64,000 nt of DNA from Dipteris shenzhenensis (Eukaryota > Polypodiophyta > Polypodiopsida > Gleicheniales), in the NCBI GenBank assembly GCA_047967505.1, contig CM106540.1. One strand, 5' to 3'. Positions 1-11,279 of the stretch are shown here, one piece after another. Each line of letters starts with the position of its first letter. Position 1 is the stretch's first letter. Below the pieces are notes generated by a model. The model did not search any database. It saw only the letters and a list, made by a program, of their open reading frames with translations, and was not told the DNA's origin. A program made the position numbers and the translations under genes.

Positions 1-2995
1 GTTTCCCCCTTCTTTATGCTTCTATTTCTGCATGAGCATAAGCATGAGCTTATGCTTAAGCATAAGCATAAGCATAAGCTTATGTTTATGCTCATGCATG
101 AGCATGAGCTTATGCTTAAGTTTCCGTATGAGCTCATGCTTATGCGTGAGCTTATGCGAAAATAGAGAATGAAAGAAGCTTATGCGGAAACTCATTCTCT
201 ATTTCCGCATAAGCTCCTTCTCTTTTTCCGCATGAGCATAAGCATAAGTTTCCCCCTTCTCTATTTCCCCCTTCTCTCATTTGCATAAGCTCATGCTCAT
301 GCATGAGCATAAGCATGAGCTTATGCTTATGCTAATGCTTAAGCATAAGCATAAGCATAAGCATAAGCTCATGCTTATGCTCATGCATGAGGATGAGGTT
401 ATGCTTAAGTTTCCCCCTTCTTTATGCTTCTATTTCCGCATGAGCATAAGCATGAGCTTATGCTCATGCATGAGCATGAGCTTATGCTTAAGTTTCCGCA
501 TGAGCTCATGCTTATGCGTGAGCTTATGAGAGAATGAGAGAAGCTTATGCTTCTCTCATTCTCTATTTTCGCATAAGCTCCTTCTCTTTTTCCGCATGAG
601 CATAAGCATAAGCTTATGCTTAAGCATAAGCATAAGCATAAGCTCTTGCTTATGCTCATGCATGAGCATGAGCTTATGCTTAAGTTTCCGCATAAGCTCC
701 TTCTCTTTTTCTGTATGAGCATAAGCATAAGTTTCCCCCTTCTCTATTTCCCCCTTCTCTCATTCGCATAAGCTCATGCTCATGCATGAGCATAAGCATG
801 AGCTTATGCTAATGCTTAAGCATAAGCATTAGCATGAGCTTATGCTTATGCTTGAGCATAAGCATGAGCTTATGCTTATGCTTATGCTTAAGCATAAGCA
901 TAAGCATAAGCTTATGCTTATGCTCATGCATGAGCATGAGCTTATGCTTAAGTTTCCGCATGAGCTCATGCTTATGCATGAGCTTATGCGGAAATAGAGA
1001 ATGAGAGAAGCATAAGCTCATTCTCTATTTCCGCATAAGCTCCTTCTCTTTTTCCGCATGAGCATAAGCATGAGCTTATGGTTATGCTTATGCTCATGCA
1101 TGAGCATGAGCTTATGCTTAAGTTTTCGCATAAGCTCATGCTTATGCGTGAGCTTATGGGGAAATAGAGAATGAGAGAAGCTTATGCTTCTCTCATTCTC
1201 TATTTTCGCATAAGCTCCTTCTCTTTTTCCGCATGAGCATAAGCATGAGCTTATGCTCATGCATGAGCATGAGCTTATGCTTAAGTTTCCGCATAAGCTC
1301 ATGCTTATGCATGAGCTTATGCAGAAATAGAGAATGAGAGAAGCTTATGCGGAAACTCATTCTCTATTTCCGCATAAGCTCCTTCTCTTTTTCCGCATGA
1401 GCATAAGCATGAGCTTATGCTTATGCTTATGCTTATGCATAAGCATAAGCATAAGCTCATGCTTATGCTCATGCATGAGCATGAGCTTATGCATAAGTTT
1501 CCCCCTTCTCTCATTCCCCCTTCTCTATTTCCCCCTTCTCTCATTCGCATAAGCTCATGCTCATGCGGAAATAGAGAATGAGAGAAGCATATGCTCATGC
1601 TTATGCTTCTCTCATTCTCTATTTCTGCATAAGCTCCTTCTCTTTTTTCGCATGAGCATAAGCATGAGCTTATACTTATGCTTATGCTTATGCTCATGCA
1701 TGAGCATGAGCTTATGCTTAAGTTTCCGCATAAGCTCATGCTTATGCATGAGCTTATGCGGAAATAGAGAATGAGAGAAGCTTATGCGGAAACTCATTCT
1801 CTATTTCTGCATAAGCTCCTTCTCTTTTTCCGCATGAGCATAAGCATGAGCTTATGCTTATGCTCATGCATGAGCATGAGCTTATGCTTAAGTTTCCGCA
1901 TAAGCTCATGCTTATGCATGAGCTTATGCGGAAATAGAGAATGAGAGAAGCTTATGCAGAAACTCATTCTCTATTTCCGCATAAGCTCCTTCTCTATTTC
2001 CGATGCTTATGGTTAAGCATAAGCTGGGGGGGGTCACTCATCATATGTAACCCTATCACGTGAGTTCAACAGAAGGATTTTTTTTATTTCTAAAATTTAC
2101 AGAAATAAATATACATAAGGGACTATTTAAAATAGTTTTGGAAAAAATTTATAGATTTGTATAGAAAAGGGGTACATTTTATTGATGAAATTTTTTACAG
2201 ATAAGGGACTTTAAATATAGACCTTCAATGCACGTGATATAGAGGGTTTATACATAGTGACCCCCCCGAGAGCATAAGCATAAGCATAAGCTCATGCTTA
2301 TGCTCATGCATGAGCATGAGCTTATGCTTAAGTTTCTGCATAAGCTCATGCTTATGTATGAGCTTATGCGGAAATAGAGAATGAGAGAAGCTTATGCGGA
2401 AACTCATTCTCTATTTCCGCATAAGCTCCTTCTCTTTTTCCGCATGAGCATAAGCATGAGCTTATGCTTAAGCAGCATAAGCATAAGCATAAGCTTATGC
2501 TTATGCTCATGCATGAGCATGAGCTTATGCTTAAGTTTCCGCATAAGCTCATGCTTATGCATGAGCTTATGCGGAAATAGAGCTTATGCGGAAACTCATT
2601 CTCTATTTCCGCATAAGCTCCTTCTCTATTTCCGATGCTTATGCTTAAGCATAAGCATAAGCATAAGCTCATGCTTATGCTCATGCATGAGCATGAGCTT
2701 ATGCTTAAGTTTTCGCATAAGCTCATGCATAAGCGTGAGCTTATGCGGAAATAGAGAATGAGAGAAGGATAAGCTCATTCTCTATTTCCGCATAAGCTCA
2801 TTCTCTATTTCCCACTCTATTTCCCCCTTCTCTATTTCTCTCCTTCTCTATTTCTGCATAAGCTCATGCTTATGCTTATGCAGAAATAGAGAAGGAGAGA
2901 AGCATAATAGATAAGCTTATGCTTCTCTCCTTCTCTATCTCTGCATAAGCTCATTCTCTATTTCTGCATAAGCTTATGCTTATGCTTCTCTCATT
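1..2995. repeat. Self-complementary GCATAA/GCATGA satellite array
   Basis: Almost the whole stretch is built from six-base words GCATAA, GCATGA, GCTTAT and GCTCAT, joined by purine or pyrimidine linkers such as GGAAATAGAGAATGAGAGAA and its complement. A 14-bp perfect palindrome GCTCATGCATGAGC recurs throughout. The phrase starting GCATAAGCTCCTTCTCTTTT recurs roughly every 120-360 bp, marking a variable higher-order unit. The array is open at the window start and is split by a MITE at 2,024-2,270. Long open frames here (His/Lys/Leu/Met or Ser/Cys/Leu repeats) are by-products of the period, not genes. The array lies directly upstream of the accessory gene at 3,163, so it may be internal to that CACTA element; this is inference. 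Confidence 0.9.
2024..2270 (-). mobile_element. hAT-like MITE, copy 1
   Basis: A 247-bp AT-rich insert in the satellite. Its ends are CTGGGGGGGGTCACT and AGTGACCCCCCCGAG, near-perfect 15-bp inverted repeats. It is flanked by a perfect 8-bp duplication AGCATAAG at 2,016-2,023 and 2,271-2,278. It matches the inserts at 14,447 and 27,681 in reverse orientation. It has no coding capacity. Eight-base target duplications and a short non-autonomous body fit the hAT superfamily. CACGTG occurs near both ends (2,057 and 2,231). Confidence 0.9.
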
Positions 2996-3162
2996 CCCCC
3001 TCATCTCTTTCCCCTTCTCTATTTCCCCCTTCTCTCATTCTCTATTTCCTCATTCTCATTCTTTTCTTTCCTTTCCCTCTTCTTTCTTCTTGCCTATGCC
3101 TATGCCTATGCCTATGCTTATGTTTGTTTTTTTGTTTTCTGTTTTCGTGTTTGTGTCTATGT

Positions 3163-4719
3163 TAGACATGGGATCATGTCGCTCATCCGACGAGTATGGA
3201 CAGCCTCGCAGGAGGAGAGCTTATGATCTATATGCTCCAGAGGACTTTGATTTCTCTCAGGCGACTACCCCGAGGACTACCCCTGGTTCGACTCCTCTTG
3301 GACCTAGCACTATGAATACCCCTGGTCCGACCCCTCTTCCATGTAGCACTGTGACTACCCCTCGGGGAACTCCTTTGCTAGCCGCGCATGGCTTTGCGGG
3401 GAGTCCTGACGAGTTTGTAGCGCAGATGAGCGATGAGGAGGCAGCGAGATTCTTCTCTCTACTCTCTCAGAGGACCTCAGCAATTCCTTCCCCTATACCG
3501 ACGGGTGGATGTATTGCCCAGCCATCCCCTCGCGCCCCTTCGACCGTGGGATCAGCACCTGTGCATGCCTCTCGCTAGGGAAGGAAGAGTAGGACGAGCG
3601 GCTCATGTTGTGCTGACTTGGGAGATGTAGACGAGTCAGCACACTCATGCTCCTTTAGGTCTCCACTTGGTCTGGAGACACAGTATCAGTCAGGTCCCTT
3701 TCCCTCTCCTACTCCCACTGCTACTCGTCGCTCCGTAAGCGCACGCACAGCTTCCACTCCTTCAGACTCTGCTATCGTCAGTCCCCCTTACTCATCAAGG
3801 GATCTCTCCTATCAAATCACATCTGCCGGAGAGATAATAGAAGATAAAAAGGGCAAAGCAGTGATGGCCGCCATGAGAAGGTTGATGAGTCATCACTTCA
3901 AGAGCGGCATAAATACCGATTGGTAGTATCAAGATGCCCAAAAGAAGTAGGCGGTGATCGATGAGTTAAAACAAAGATATACTAATCCGCCAAATGTGGA
4001 GTTTAATGACGATTATATGCGAGAGCACATGGGTTTTGTCCTGAAGCATCGTAGATCAACCTTGCGTACTTCCATTACAAAGGGGTTGGCTAAACCCAGC
4101 TGGGCAGACAAAGCTGATTGGAAGTACTTCAAGAAGCAACATAGGGACCATCCCAAAATGTTCGAGGGTCAGAGGAGGGCTGCAAAGAGATGGTTGGATG
4201 TCGTAGGTACTTCGAACTTTGGTGCAGGCAGACGGTATGCGTTCGAGGCAACCGTGGTAAGTCTACTTCTTCCCATTTAATGTATTGTTCTATTTGTCTT
4301 ACTTACATATTACATGCACTTTAGCTAACTCTAACTCTCGTAAATTGGATCCACAACAAGCTGCGATGGGTCATCTTCCTACAGATGCAGAGACGCGACG
4401 CACATTTCGGATAGGAACAAAGCCGTGGTTCATTGAGCAAGAGGCAATGGGAGCGACGGTCGATTGGGCTGAGGTGGCTACTCGCACGGTATAAGTTTAC
4501 TCCTACTTGTAATATCACTTTTTAATTTAAGTTCCAATCTAATTTTTGATTTATATGGTTCACTCTTAGGGTCAAAGCTCAACCGTCCCATCATCAGAGG
4601 CGAGCGATCAACAGGGCCAAGGATCGGACGCAGGTGGCGAGGACGAGGGAGAAGACACAGGTGTTGAGGACCAAGGAATAGGCCAACAAGATGAAGATGA
4701 TTCGGATTCGGATGAGTAG
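3163..4719 (+). pseudogene. En/Spm accessory protein (Transposase_24-like), degraded
   Basis: The first segment (3,163-3,578) encodes a Thr/Pro/Ser-rich N-terminus. Next, 3,618-3,926 contains GEIIEDKKGKAVMAAMRRLM, the counterpart of GGILMDARGKDIMAFMRSVM in the copy at 30,661. Then 3,954-4,256 gives ELKQRYTNPPNVEF and a basic Trp/Lys-rich stretch ending NFGAGRRYAFEATV, as in plant Transposase_24 proteins. A likely GTAAGT donor lies at 4,257. A further exon (PTDAETRRTFRIGTKPWFIE) ends at 4,488, and an acidic last exon at 4,570-4,719 ends DSDSDE. Two in-frame TAG codons (3,924 and 3,948) and a frame change near 3,600 make it a probable pseudogene. The class is often encoded beside TNP2 transposase in plant CACTA elements, perhaps as a DNA-binding partner. 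It is the most divergent of the four copies in the window. Confidence 0.72.
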
Positions 4720-4925
4720 TGGTAGTAGCATTTTGTATATCCGCTCGTTTGAGCAATTTTGTATCGCCCTTTCGACAGGGTAATTTTGTTACAAACACTA
4801 TTGTATATGTCCGACATGTATATGCATTTGTTACTCATCATTTCACAAGAATAATTTTGTATCACCCTGCAAGCAAGGGAAATTTTGTTATAAAAAGCTT
4901 TCTTTTGTAATTACCAAAAAAAAAA

Positions 4926-4980
4926 GGATTAGTGGGGCTAAACAGGGCCAAAAGGAAGCCCTGTTTATCCCCACTAACCC
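4926..4980. repeat. Hairpin near the CACTA-3 end
   Basis: Arms 4,926-4,948 and 4,958-4,980 are complementary at 21 of 23 positions around a 9-base loop. The stem contains TTAGTGGGG on one strand and CCCCACTAA on the other. The same CCCCACTAA stretch starts the two other CACTA ends of this family (about 12,001 and 42,991). Confidence 0.8.
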
Positions 4981-4994
4981 TTTTTTTTAACTTC

Positions 4995-5237
4995 TGTTAA
5001 TCGTTGCTATATAGCGACGTTTACCAGTGTCGGTATATAGCGACGATTAATAGTGTCGCTATATAGCGACGTTTCCATCGTCGCTATATAGCGACGTTTG
5101 CCAATGTTGCTATATAGCGACGCTCCTTTTTCGATGCTTTTAGTGACACTTATAGCGACGTTTGCGCCTTTGAAAAAAAAAATTTAATGTAAAAAGCATC
5201 GGTATTTCCGTCAGAAAATGGCCTATGCCTTGTAGTG
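4995..5237 (+). mobile_element. 3' end of CACTA element (CACTA-3) with subterminal repeats
   Basis: Five or more copies of GCTATATAGCGACG-type words in both orientations lead to the terminus GGCCTATGCCTTGTAGTG, whose complement begins CACTACAAGGCATAGGCC. This is the classic CACTA end structure: short terminal repeat plus subterminal binding-site array. The following TGAGAAGG matches the uninterrupted site GATTATGAGAAGG at 35,563-35,575, so the 3-bp target was probably TGA. The other end lies upstream of the window or is lost. The upstream accessory gene at 3,163 is probably part of this element. Confidence 0.85.
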
Positions 5238-5730
5238 TGAGAAGGCGGAAGCATAATAGAGGTTTGAGTTGGGCGAATGAGAATTAAGAAGAAGACAGGA
5301 AGGGTCTTGGGTTTTAGGATGATTTGGAATGACGATACACACAAGCTAGATGATTGCTTGTTATTATAAGCATGGTGTTGGAAAAAAGCATGACTGTTAA
5401 TGGGTATGTCTTTTCTTCAAGCATTTGGTCTGAGCAAATTTTTTTTAGCATTGCATATAGTCTTTCACAAGACAATTTTGTTGGAGCATGATAGACCCCT
5501 TTAGTCACAAAACCACCCTGCAAAGATGCTATATGTTACTGTCCATTTAACCACATTGAACATATTACTAATTCATCTAGCAAATATGTAATCTTTTGCT
5601 AACATTCCAAATATAATTTTGTTTATGAGACCCCTTTATTCACAACTACCCTACATGTTTACTTTAATTTTAGCATCCTCTCAGCTAAAGCATCCACCAT
5701 GCATACTCACTAGAAGGTCCATTTGAAAAA
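5238..5730. other. Unrecognised start of repeat block; no gene
   Basis: AT-rich sequence beginning right after the CACTA-3 terminus. It is repeated at 35,568-36,040 in direct orientation, with small indels. No credible coding region is visible on either strand. Confidence 0.7.
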
Positions 5731-6115
5731 AAGAAGCCCAAATGTCTCTTTCTTTAAAGAAAGGGGCCTTTATGCATGTTTTCTCAACATGGACTATGTA
5801 AAGAGGCCCAAAAACCCCTTTCGACAAAGAAAGGGGTATTTGGACCTCTTTTTTTCACATGGGCCATGTTAAAAAAGGGGCCCAAAGACCCCTTTCTTTT
5901 GACGAAAGGGGTTTTTGGGTTGCTTTCCAAAAACCCCTTTTGTTTAAAAAGGGGTCTTTCTTTGACAAAAGGGGGCTTTTTAAAGAAAAAGCAGCCCAAA
6001 AACCCTTTCTTTGACGAAAGAAAGGGGTCTTTCTTTGACGAAAGGCCTCTTTCATCAAAAAAAGACCCCTTTCTTTGACGAAAGGGGTTTTTGGGCTGCT
6101 TTTTCTTAATGGGCT
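5731..6115. repeat. CAAAGAAAGG hairpin repeat cluster
   Basis: Alternating direct and inverted copies of CCCAAAAACCCCTTTCGTCA and TTTGACGAAAGGGGTTTTTG produce many short stems such as CCCCTTTC...GAAAGGGG. Open frames rich in KKQPKNPF or FFDER repeats come from this period. Related clusters lie at 8,740, 24,290, 34,740, 36,050, 47,040, 60,950 and 63,770. Confidence 0.85.
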
Positions 6116-6524
6116 GCTTTTTTAGCTTATCTTTGTTACAATATGTAATACTTTGCAAAAGCCTTTAAGGCTTTGTACAAAACTACAGTATCATTGAATC
6201 CATATCATTTTTCTACTTTAGCAACCACCAGATATCCATGGCATGAAACCATGATATGGAATACATATTTCTTATGAATATTTCTTATCACATACTTCTT
6301 CCTTTCTTATGATACACCATGCAGCATGAATGTAAGAAAATATGAATCGGTGTGCTTTTAGCCTATGTGCTTATCCCTAATAAGTAGGATACTTTAACTA
6401 GGTAGACTTATAATTACTTAAATTAAAGCCTTTGCAAAGGATTGTACCTAGTATTGGCTATATCCAACCTATTGCACAAATCAAGAATTTTCTTGATTTG
6501 TGCAACAGATTGGATACACGGTTG
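6116..6524. other. AT-rich linker holding an empty CACTA site
   Basis: No gene is visible. The run TTTAGCAACCACCAGATATC (from 6,217) is the uninterrupted form of the site that holds the 7-kb CACTA element at 25,460-32,513, where CAA is duplicated. A second empty copy lies at about 36,541-36,560. Confidence 0.8.
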
Positions 6525-7795
6525 GTTGGATAAACTTTAAACAATTAATACCAAAACATCTTAACCACTGTAAATCTTAAACTTTAAACATTTAATTCCT
6601 AAACCCTAAACTCCTAAATAATAAATCCTAAACCCTAAATCCTAAACTCTAAATCCTAAACCCTAAATCCTAAACCCTAAATACTAACCCTAAATTCTAA
6701 CCCTAATCCTAACCCTAAATCCTAAATCCTAAACCCTAAACCTAACCCTAAAATACAACCAAAATTTAATGAATTCTTTTGATTTGTGCAACAGGTTGGA
6801 TATATCCCCCAACCTGTTGCACAAATGAAAAAAATCACACAAATTTAGAATTTTCTTGATTTATGCAATAGATTGGACATACGGTTGGGGGTGCACCCCC
6901 AACCTATTGCTTGAGTAACAGGTTGGCGGATATATCCAACTTGTTTCACAAGTCAAGAATTTTCTTAATTTGTGCAACAGGTTGGCGGATATATCCAACC
7001 TATTGCACGAATCAAGAAAGTTCCTTGATTTGTGCAACAAATTGGATATACCTCCCAACTTGTTGTAAGAGATTGGGGGTGTACCCCCAACCTATTGCTT
7101 GAGCAATAGGTTGGGGGATATATCCAATCTGTTGCACAAATCAATAATTTTCTTGATTTGTACAATAGATTGGATATATCCCCCAATCTGTTGCTCAACT
7201 TGTTCTACAAGTCAAGAATTTTCTTGTTTTGTGCAACAGGTTGATATACCCCCCAGCCTGTTCCACAAGTCAAGAATTTTCTTGATTTGTGCAACAAGTT
7301 GGATATATCCCCCAACTTGTTGCTCAATCCAACTTGTTGCACAAATCAAGAAAATTCTTGACTTGTGGAAGAGGTTGGATATATCCCCAACCTGTTGCGC
7401 AACAGGTTGGGGGTGCACCCCCAACCGTATATCTAGTTTGTTGCACAAATCAAGAAAATTCTTTTTTTGGGTAATTTTCTTGATTTGTGCAATAGGTTGG
7501 ATATATCACCCCAACCTGTTGCTTGAGCAACAGGTTGGGGGATATATCCAACCTGTTGCACAAATAAAAAAATTCATTAAATTTTAGTTGTATTTTAGGG
7601 TTAGGATTTAGGGTTTAGGGTTTAGGATTTAGGATTTAGGATTTAGGATTTAGGGTTTAGGATTTAGAGTTTTGGGTTTCGGGTTTAGGATTTAGTGTTT
7701 AGGAGTTGAGGGTTTAGGGATTAAATGTTTAAAGTTTAGGATTTACGGTGGTTAAGATGTTTTGGTATTAATTGTTTAAAGTTTATGATGTAGGG
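6525..7795. repeat. Foldback repeat with telomere-like arms
   Basis: The outer arms (about 6,525-6,770 and 7,580-7,795) are inverted copies. The left starts AAACTTTAAACAATTAATAC and runs into degenerate CCCTAAA/TCCTAAA repeats; the right runs from TTTAGGG/TTTAGGA repeats back to the complement. The core is packed with alternating inverted words: TTGCACAAATCAAGAA, GGATATATCC, and the 20-bp perfect palindrome GTTGGGGGTGCACCCCCAAC (or near versions). Further copies are at 32,840, 36,870 (cut) and 62,165. It has no coding potential. Confidence 0.85.
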
Positions 7796-7910
7796 TTCAT
7801 GTTTAATGCCTTCTCTGCTAGTTTTAATATAAGAGTTATTAAGTAATGATAAGCTCAATGATTATTTATTGTGTCTTTTTTTGAATTGCTAATCTATTTT
7901 TGTACATAAA

Positions 7911-8315
7911 TAAGGTATTCACCCTAACAGAGGGTATGGATGTGGTGTTATATAAGAAGAATGAAGTGGTGGCTTTTGGACGAATTCATAGTCGTGATCC
8001 TATGAATGTATGTCATTTCCAACATTGTGGTGAGAGAAGATGTGTAGTGATAATCACCAACATTGTAAATCCTGAAGTGCATTTAAAATATCCACACGGA
8101 GACTTTGAAAGATTGGGAGATATCTTACAATGTGACATATTTGATATGCAAGCACACAGAACACTCTGGGACCAAGATAAAATTGTTCCAAAGACATACT
8201 TTCAAGATATCAAGAAAACTTATTTTGAGGGGGAAAAAGTAGAGATGTTATCTTGCTCCGGAGAAGTTTTAGCAATTGGCAACTTTAAGGGCTATGCTTT
8301 ATTTTTCAAAAAAAG
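7911..8315 (+). pseudogene. Transposon-type domain fragment (DUF8039-like, tentative)
   Basis: An uninterrupted frame of about 135 residues. Its first half reads EGMDVVLYKKNEVVAFGRI, then VVIITNIVNPEVHLKYPHGD and LGDILQCDIF. This layout (a strand with VA.G.I, a conserved NI, then a proline-rich turn and a LGDI helix) resembles the small DUF8039-type domain of plant En/Spm-related proteins. A second similar stretch follows (EKVEMLSCSGEVLAIGNFKG), suggesting a tandem domain. An AG just before GTATTCACCC may be an acceptor. No start or neighbouring exon was identified. The copies at 34,110 (frameshift) and 61,655 (a stop) are broken, so this is probably a decayed mobile-element exon. Confidence 0.5.
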
Positions 8316-8739
8316 GGTGTATCTATACACCACTTATATATTGAATTCAACAAACTCTTTTTTTTTTTTTAAATGGTGTATCTATACACGACTTATTTGT
8401 TGAATTCAGCAAACTCTTTTCATATGGTGTCATATTTTCACTTTATCAGTATAGTGTTAAAATTGAACTAGAGTTAGGAGACTACTGTTATTATTATTAT
8501 AGTTATTGGATGGGGGCACCATGCACAAGTTTGGGAATTATAGCTTCATTGAGCCATATTTTTTTTAATTAGACATCACCACTTGTCTTTTTAGTTTAAT
8601 AAGGCCATGTTTGTATATAAGTGACCCATTTAGTGCTCTAAAAAATCCGATTTCTGAGCTCACTAAGTGAAGTTGAGTGGAGAGGATATGCTCAAAAAAA
8701 AAGTCCAAACCAGGAGAGAAAGTCCAAAAATTTTGAATA
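8316..8739. other. AT-rich stretch, no gene
   Basis: Contains two close direct copies of a TGGTGTATCTATACAC-type phrase (about 8,318-8,410) and long T runs. No supported coding or RNA gene. It is conserved in the right arm (about 61,230-61,650). Confidence 0.6.
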
Positions 8740-9005
8740 GTGTGTTTTTTGGGCTGCTTTCTTTTGAAAAAGAGCAACCCCCAAACCTATTTCATTGAAG
8801 AAAGGGGTCTTTGGGTCCTTTTTTTACCATGGCCCATAGACCTCTTTCTTCAATGAAAGGGATTTTTGGGCTGCTTTCTTGCAAAAGAAAGCAGCTTGAA
8901 AACCCCTTTCTTCAAAGAAAGGGGTCCTTGGGCCTTTCTCTAAAATTTCCCAATATGGGCAATGTGAACAAAAGAGGCCCATAGAGCCCTTCCTTGACAA
9001 AAGGG
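8740..9005. repeat. CAAAGAAAGG hairpin repeat cluster
   Basis: Stems formed by CTTTCTTCAATGAAAGGGAT-type words and their complements, with GGGCTGCTTTCTT spacers. Variants use ATTGAA in place of the GACGAA loop seen at 5,731. Mirrored at about 60,950-61,225. Confidence 0.8.
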
Positions 9006-11279
9006 GTCCCTAAGAATGGCTTCATTTCATGAACTTTTAGGCTTAAAAATAAATTCTTGATTCATTTTGCTCAGATGCTCGAATGATTTTGCTCAAAAAA
9101 TAGAAAGGCCCACTGTTAATTAAGCCCACTACAAAACTTGGTCACCAAAAGTTGAAAGGCTGAAAATTAGAGCATGCCTGCGCCATGCAAAATGTTGTCG
9201 TGCTTCCACTCCTAAAGTTCCACATAATGTAGCCACATAAAGCATGACGATCGATTGGCCATGCTTCATGCACCGGACTGCCAAAATGCTCCCCTACTGC
9301 CTAGAAGTTTTCATCCACTTTGCCGACCGCTTTGTACATCCCTTGCACCTTATAGCTCGCATGCAATAGCCCTCCCATAAATGTGATACCTAAATGTGGT
9401 GAATTGTGACATCGGTTTCCCCTTCAGACCACACAACTTATCCATGGTTGGCGTTTGCATCTTTGACAGAACTCTGTTTGCCACTTCCCGAGGAACTAGT
9501 ACTTGTAGCTAACTCGTGCTTTTTTGAGTGCAATGGGCAATTTCTAGCCGCCTTCTATCTATGTTGCCTTGCAAGTTGCCATCTTGTCCACTTGCACACT
9601 TTGGAGAGGGATGCAAAAATCAAACACAATGTTGGCGAGAAGTTACCTTCAAAAGTTGATCCATCAGATCATGACAGCGTTTGACTGAAGTGAGTTGAGA
9701 GGAAAACATCAATTGGTCGTCATATAACTCCCCGAGCCACTTGCTTTTAATGAGTGGAGATGGATATTGCCTTCGTGGGTCCTATGCGTGCCACTGATTG
9801 ATCCTTGCATCACGTACAATTTCATCATCTTCACTTTGGGAGGTCATGTTCTTCTTATAATGCCAAGCCTTATCTTGCAAATCTTGCTTTCATCATCTTC
9901 AATTTGGGAGGTCATATTCCTCTTATAAAGCCATAGCCTTATCTCGCCAACAAGAACCCATGATCTTGTTTGTCGGGGAAAGGAAAGGGGCTAAACCTAA
10001 ATTCTAACATCACTATCCTCCATTGCATCCCCTCTCTTTTGAATGTCGTGATCTCACAAATGGATTTCCACTCTACTACCATCAAATGTTCATGTTCATG
10101 GGGAAAATTTCCTTTCAACTTTTCTACATGGCTTCTACTAAATGAAGCTCATATGGATCCAATTCCCAAATTGCATCATTCAATTTAATTTTGCCTTAAT
10201 CTGTGTGTGTGTGTGTGTCTCATGTACACGTTTACATGCCAATGCCCAAACACTAATAGACATTTTGTACCCTTCGAGTCTTCAACTTCTGTCCATTCCT
10301 TAACCTCTTTTTTCTGCTTTAAAAATCTCATAGGACCTCTTAAATTGTTCAATAAAATTCCCTACTTTGACTAGAGCTTTTCAAAATTCATAGATTATTT
10401 TCCTTTTTATAAATGTCTACATATGAGCTCTACATGTGTACTCATTTAATCTAGCTTGTGTATGCATCATCACTCTAGTAGCTTCTATCAATCTTATCAT
10501 TATTTCTAATATCCATGGTGCTAATTATAGCACGTAGATACTATATTTTAATGAACATGATGTGTGAAGCATTGTTTAAGACTTGAACTTCTAGATTAAT
10601 AACCAAAGCACCCCTTGTATCTAAGACTCATCCTTCTACAACATTCACTACACCCAACCTTATATTCTTTCCTTCACAAGGTTTTGACTCTAAGAATTGA
10701 TTGATATGCAGACACTAAATATTTATCATAAAGTAAAGATAGTAGCGATCTCATTGAAAGGAAATTAGTTCATTTTTAAACATTCAACTACTTTTAGGAT
10801 CAATATAACCATTTTAGCATTTATATGTCCATCAAAACCCTAATAGTAAGCAATAGACTTGATGATATGGAACCTTTTTGATTACAAAAGCTCCATAAAG
10901 TTTCCTCTTCATTATTAATACATAACAATAGCCAAGCGAACAAATTTTTTATTCATGACAATGCCTATTAGATTATCTTTGCTTATGTTACTTACATAGT
11001 GTATTTTAACAAATGTTTTAGTCTTCTGATGGTAATGATGAAATATTCAAAAAAAGTAATTCTATTATTGAAGCATGGCTTGGCTCAATTATTAATTTGT
11101 AAGAAGTTCATTCATCCTTAGTTATTCTTGTTACATATAAGAATGTAAGAAAATAACTCCTAAACAACTTAGAATGGGTGTCATATTCAATATTATATGG
11201 ACTCAATATATGATAACCTAGGACATTCATGATCAGGAAAACATAAAAAGTCTATTGTGTTGCATGAAAAAAAATGGTA
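9006..11279. other. Long stretch without recognisable gene
   Basis: AT-rich DNA present in both arms; the first part (to about 9,690) also occurs at 34,950-35,530. A 92-codon frame at 9,406-9,684 survives in the right arm but resembles nothing I know. There is a 68-bp tandem duplication (units from 9,821 and 9,889, containing TTTGGGAGGTCAT) and a short GT microsatellite near 10,202-10,219. No RNA gene seen. Confidence 0.6.

Noticed and set aside
281-2761. Many open frames of 60-140 codons in the first 3 kb
   Set aside because: They consist of repeated His/Lys/Leu/Met or Ser/Cys/Leu residues in several frames at once, the by-product of a six-base repeat without stops.
3924-3950. Possible tiny intron between the two TAG codons of the accessory gene
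   Set aside because: GT...AG spacing here would be about 30 bp, too short for a plant intron; other copies have no intron at this point.
5776-6158. Overlapping open frames rich in KKQPKNPF and FFDER
   Set aside because: They are produced by the hairpin repeat on both strands, and the same pattern appears at every cluster.
6861-7587. Open frames with repeated NLLHKSRKFLICATGWIYPP
   Set aside because: They arise from the palindromic core of the foldback in all frames; no start context or codon bias.
6471-7590. CRISPR-like array of repeated 20-30 bp words
   Set aside because: Repeats alternate in orientation, spacing is irregular, and the sequence is clearly a eukaryotic nuclear foldback.
9124-9140. 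CACTACAAAACTTGG as a possible 5' end for CACTA-2
   Set aside because: Only the first eight bases agree with the family terminus, and no subterminal words follow.
9406-9684. 92-codon frame shared by both arms
   Set aside because: Shared because the DNA is duplicated; the middle-block copy (35,115) is truncated; no recognisable domain.
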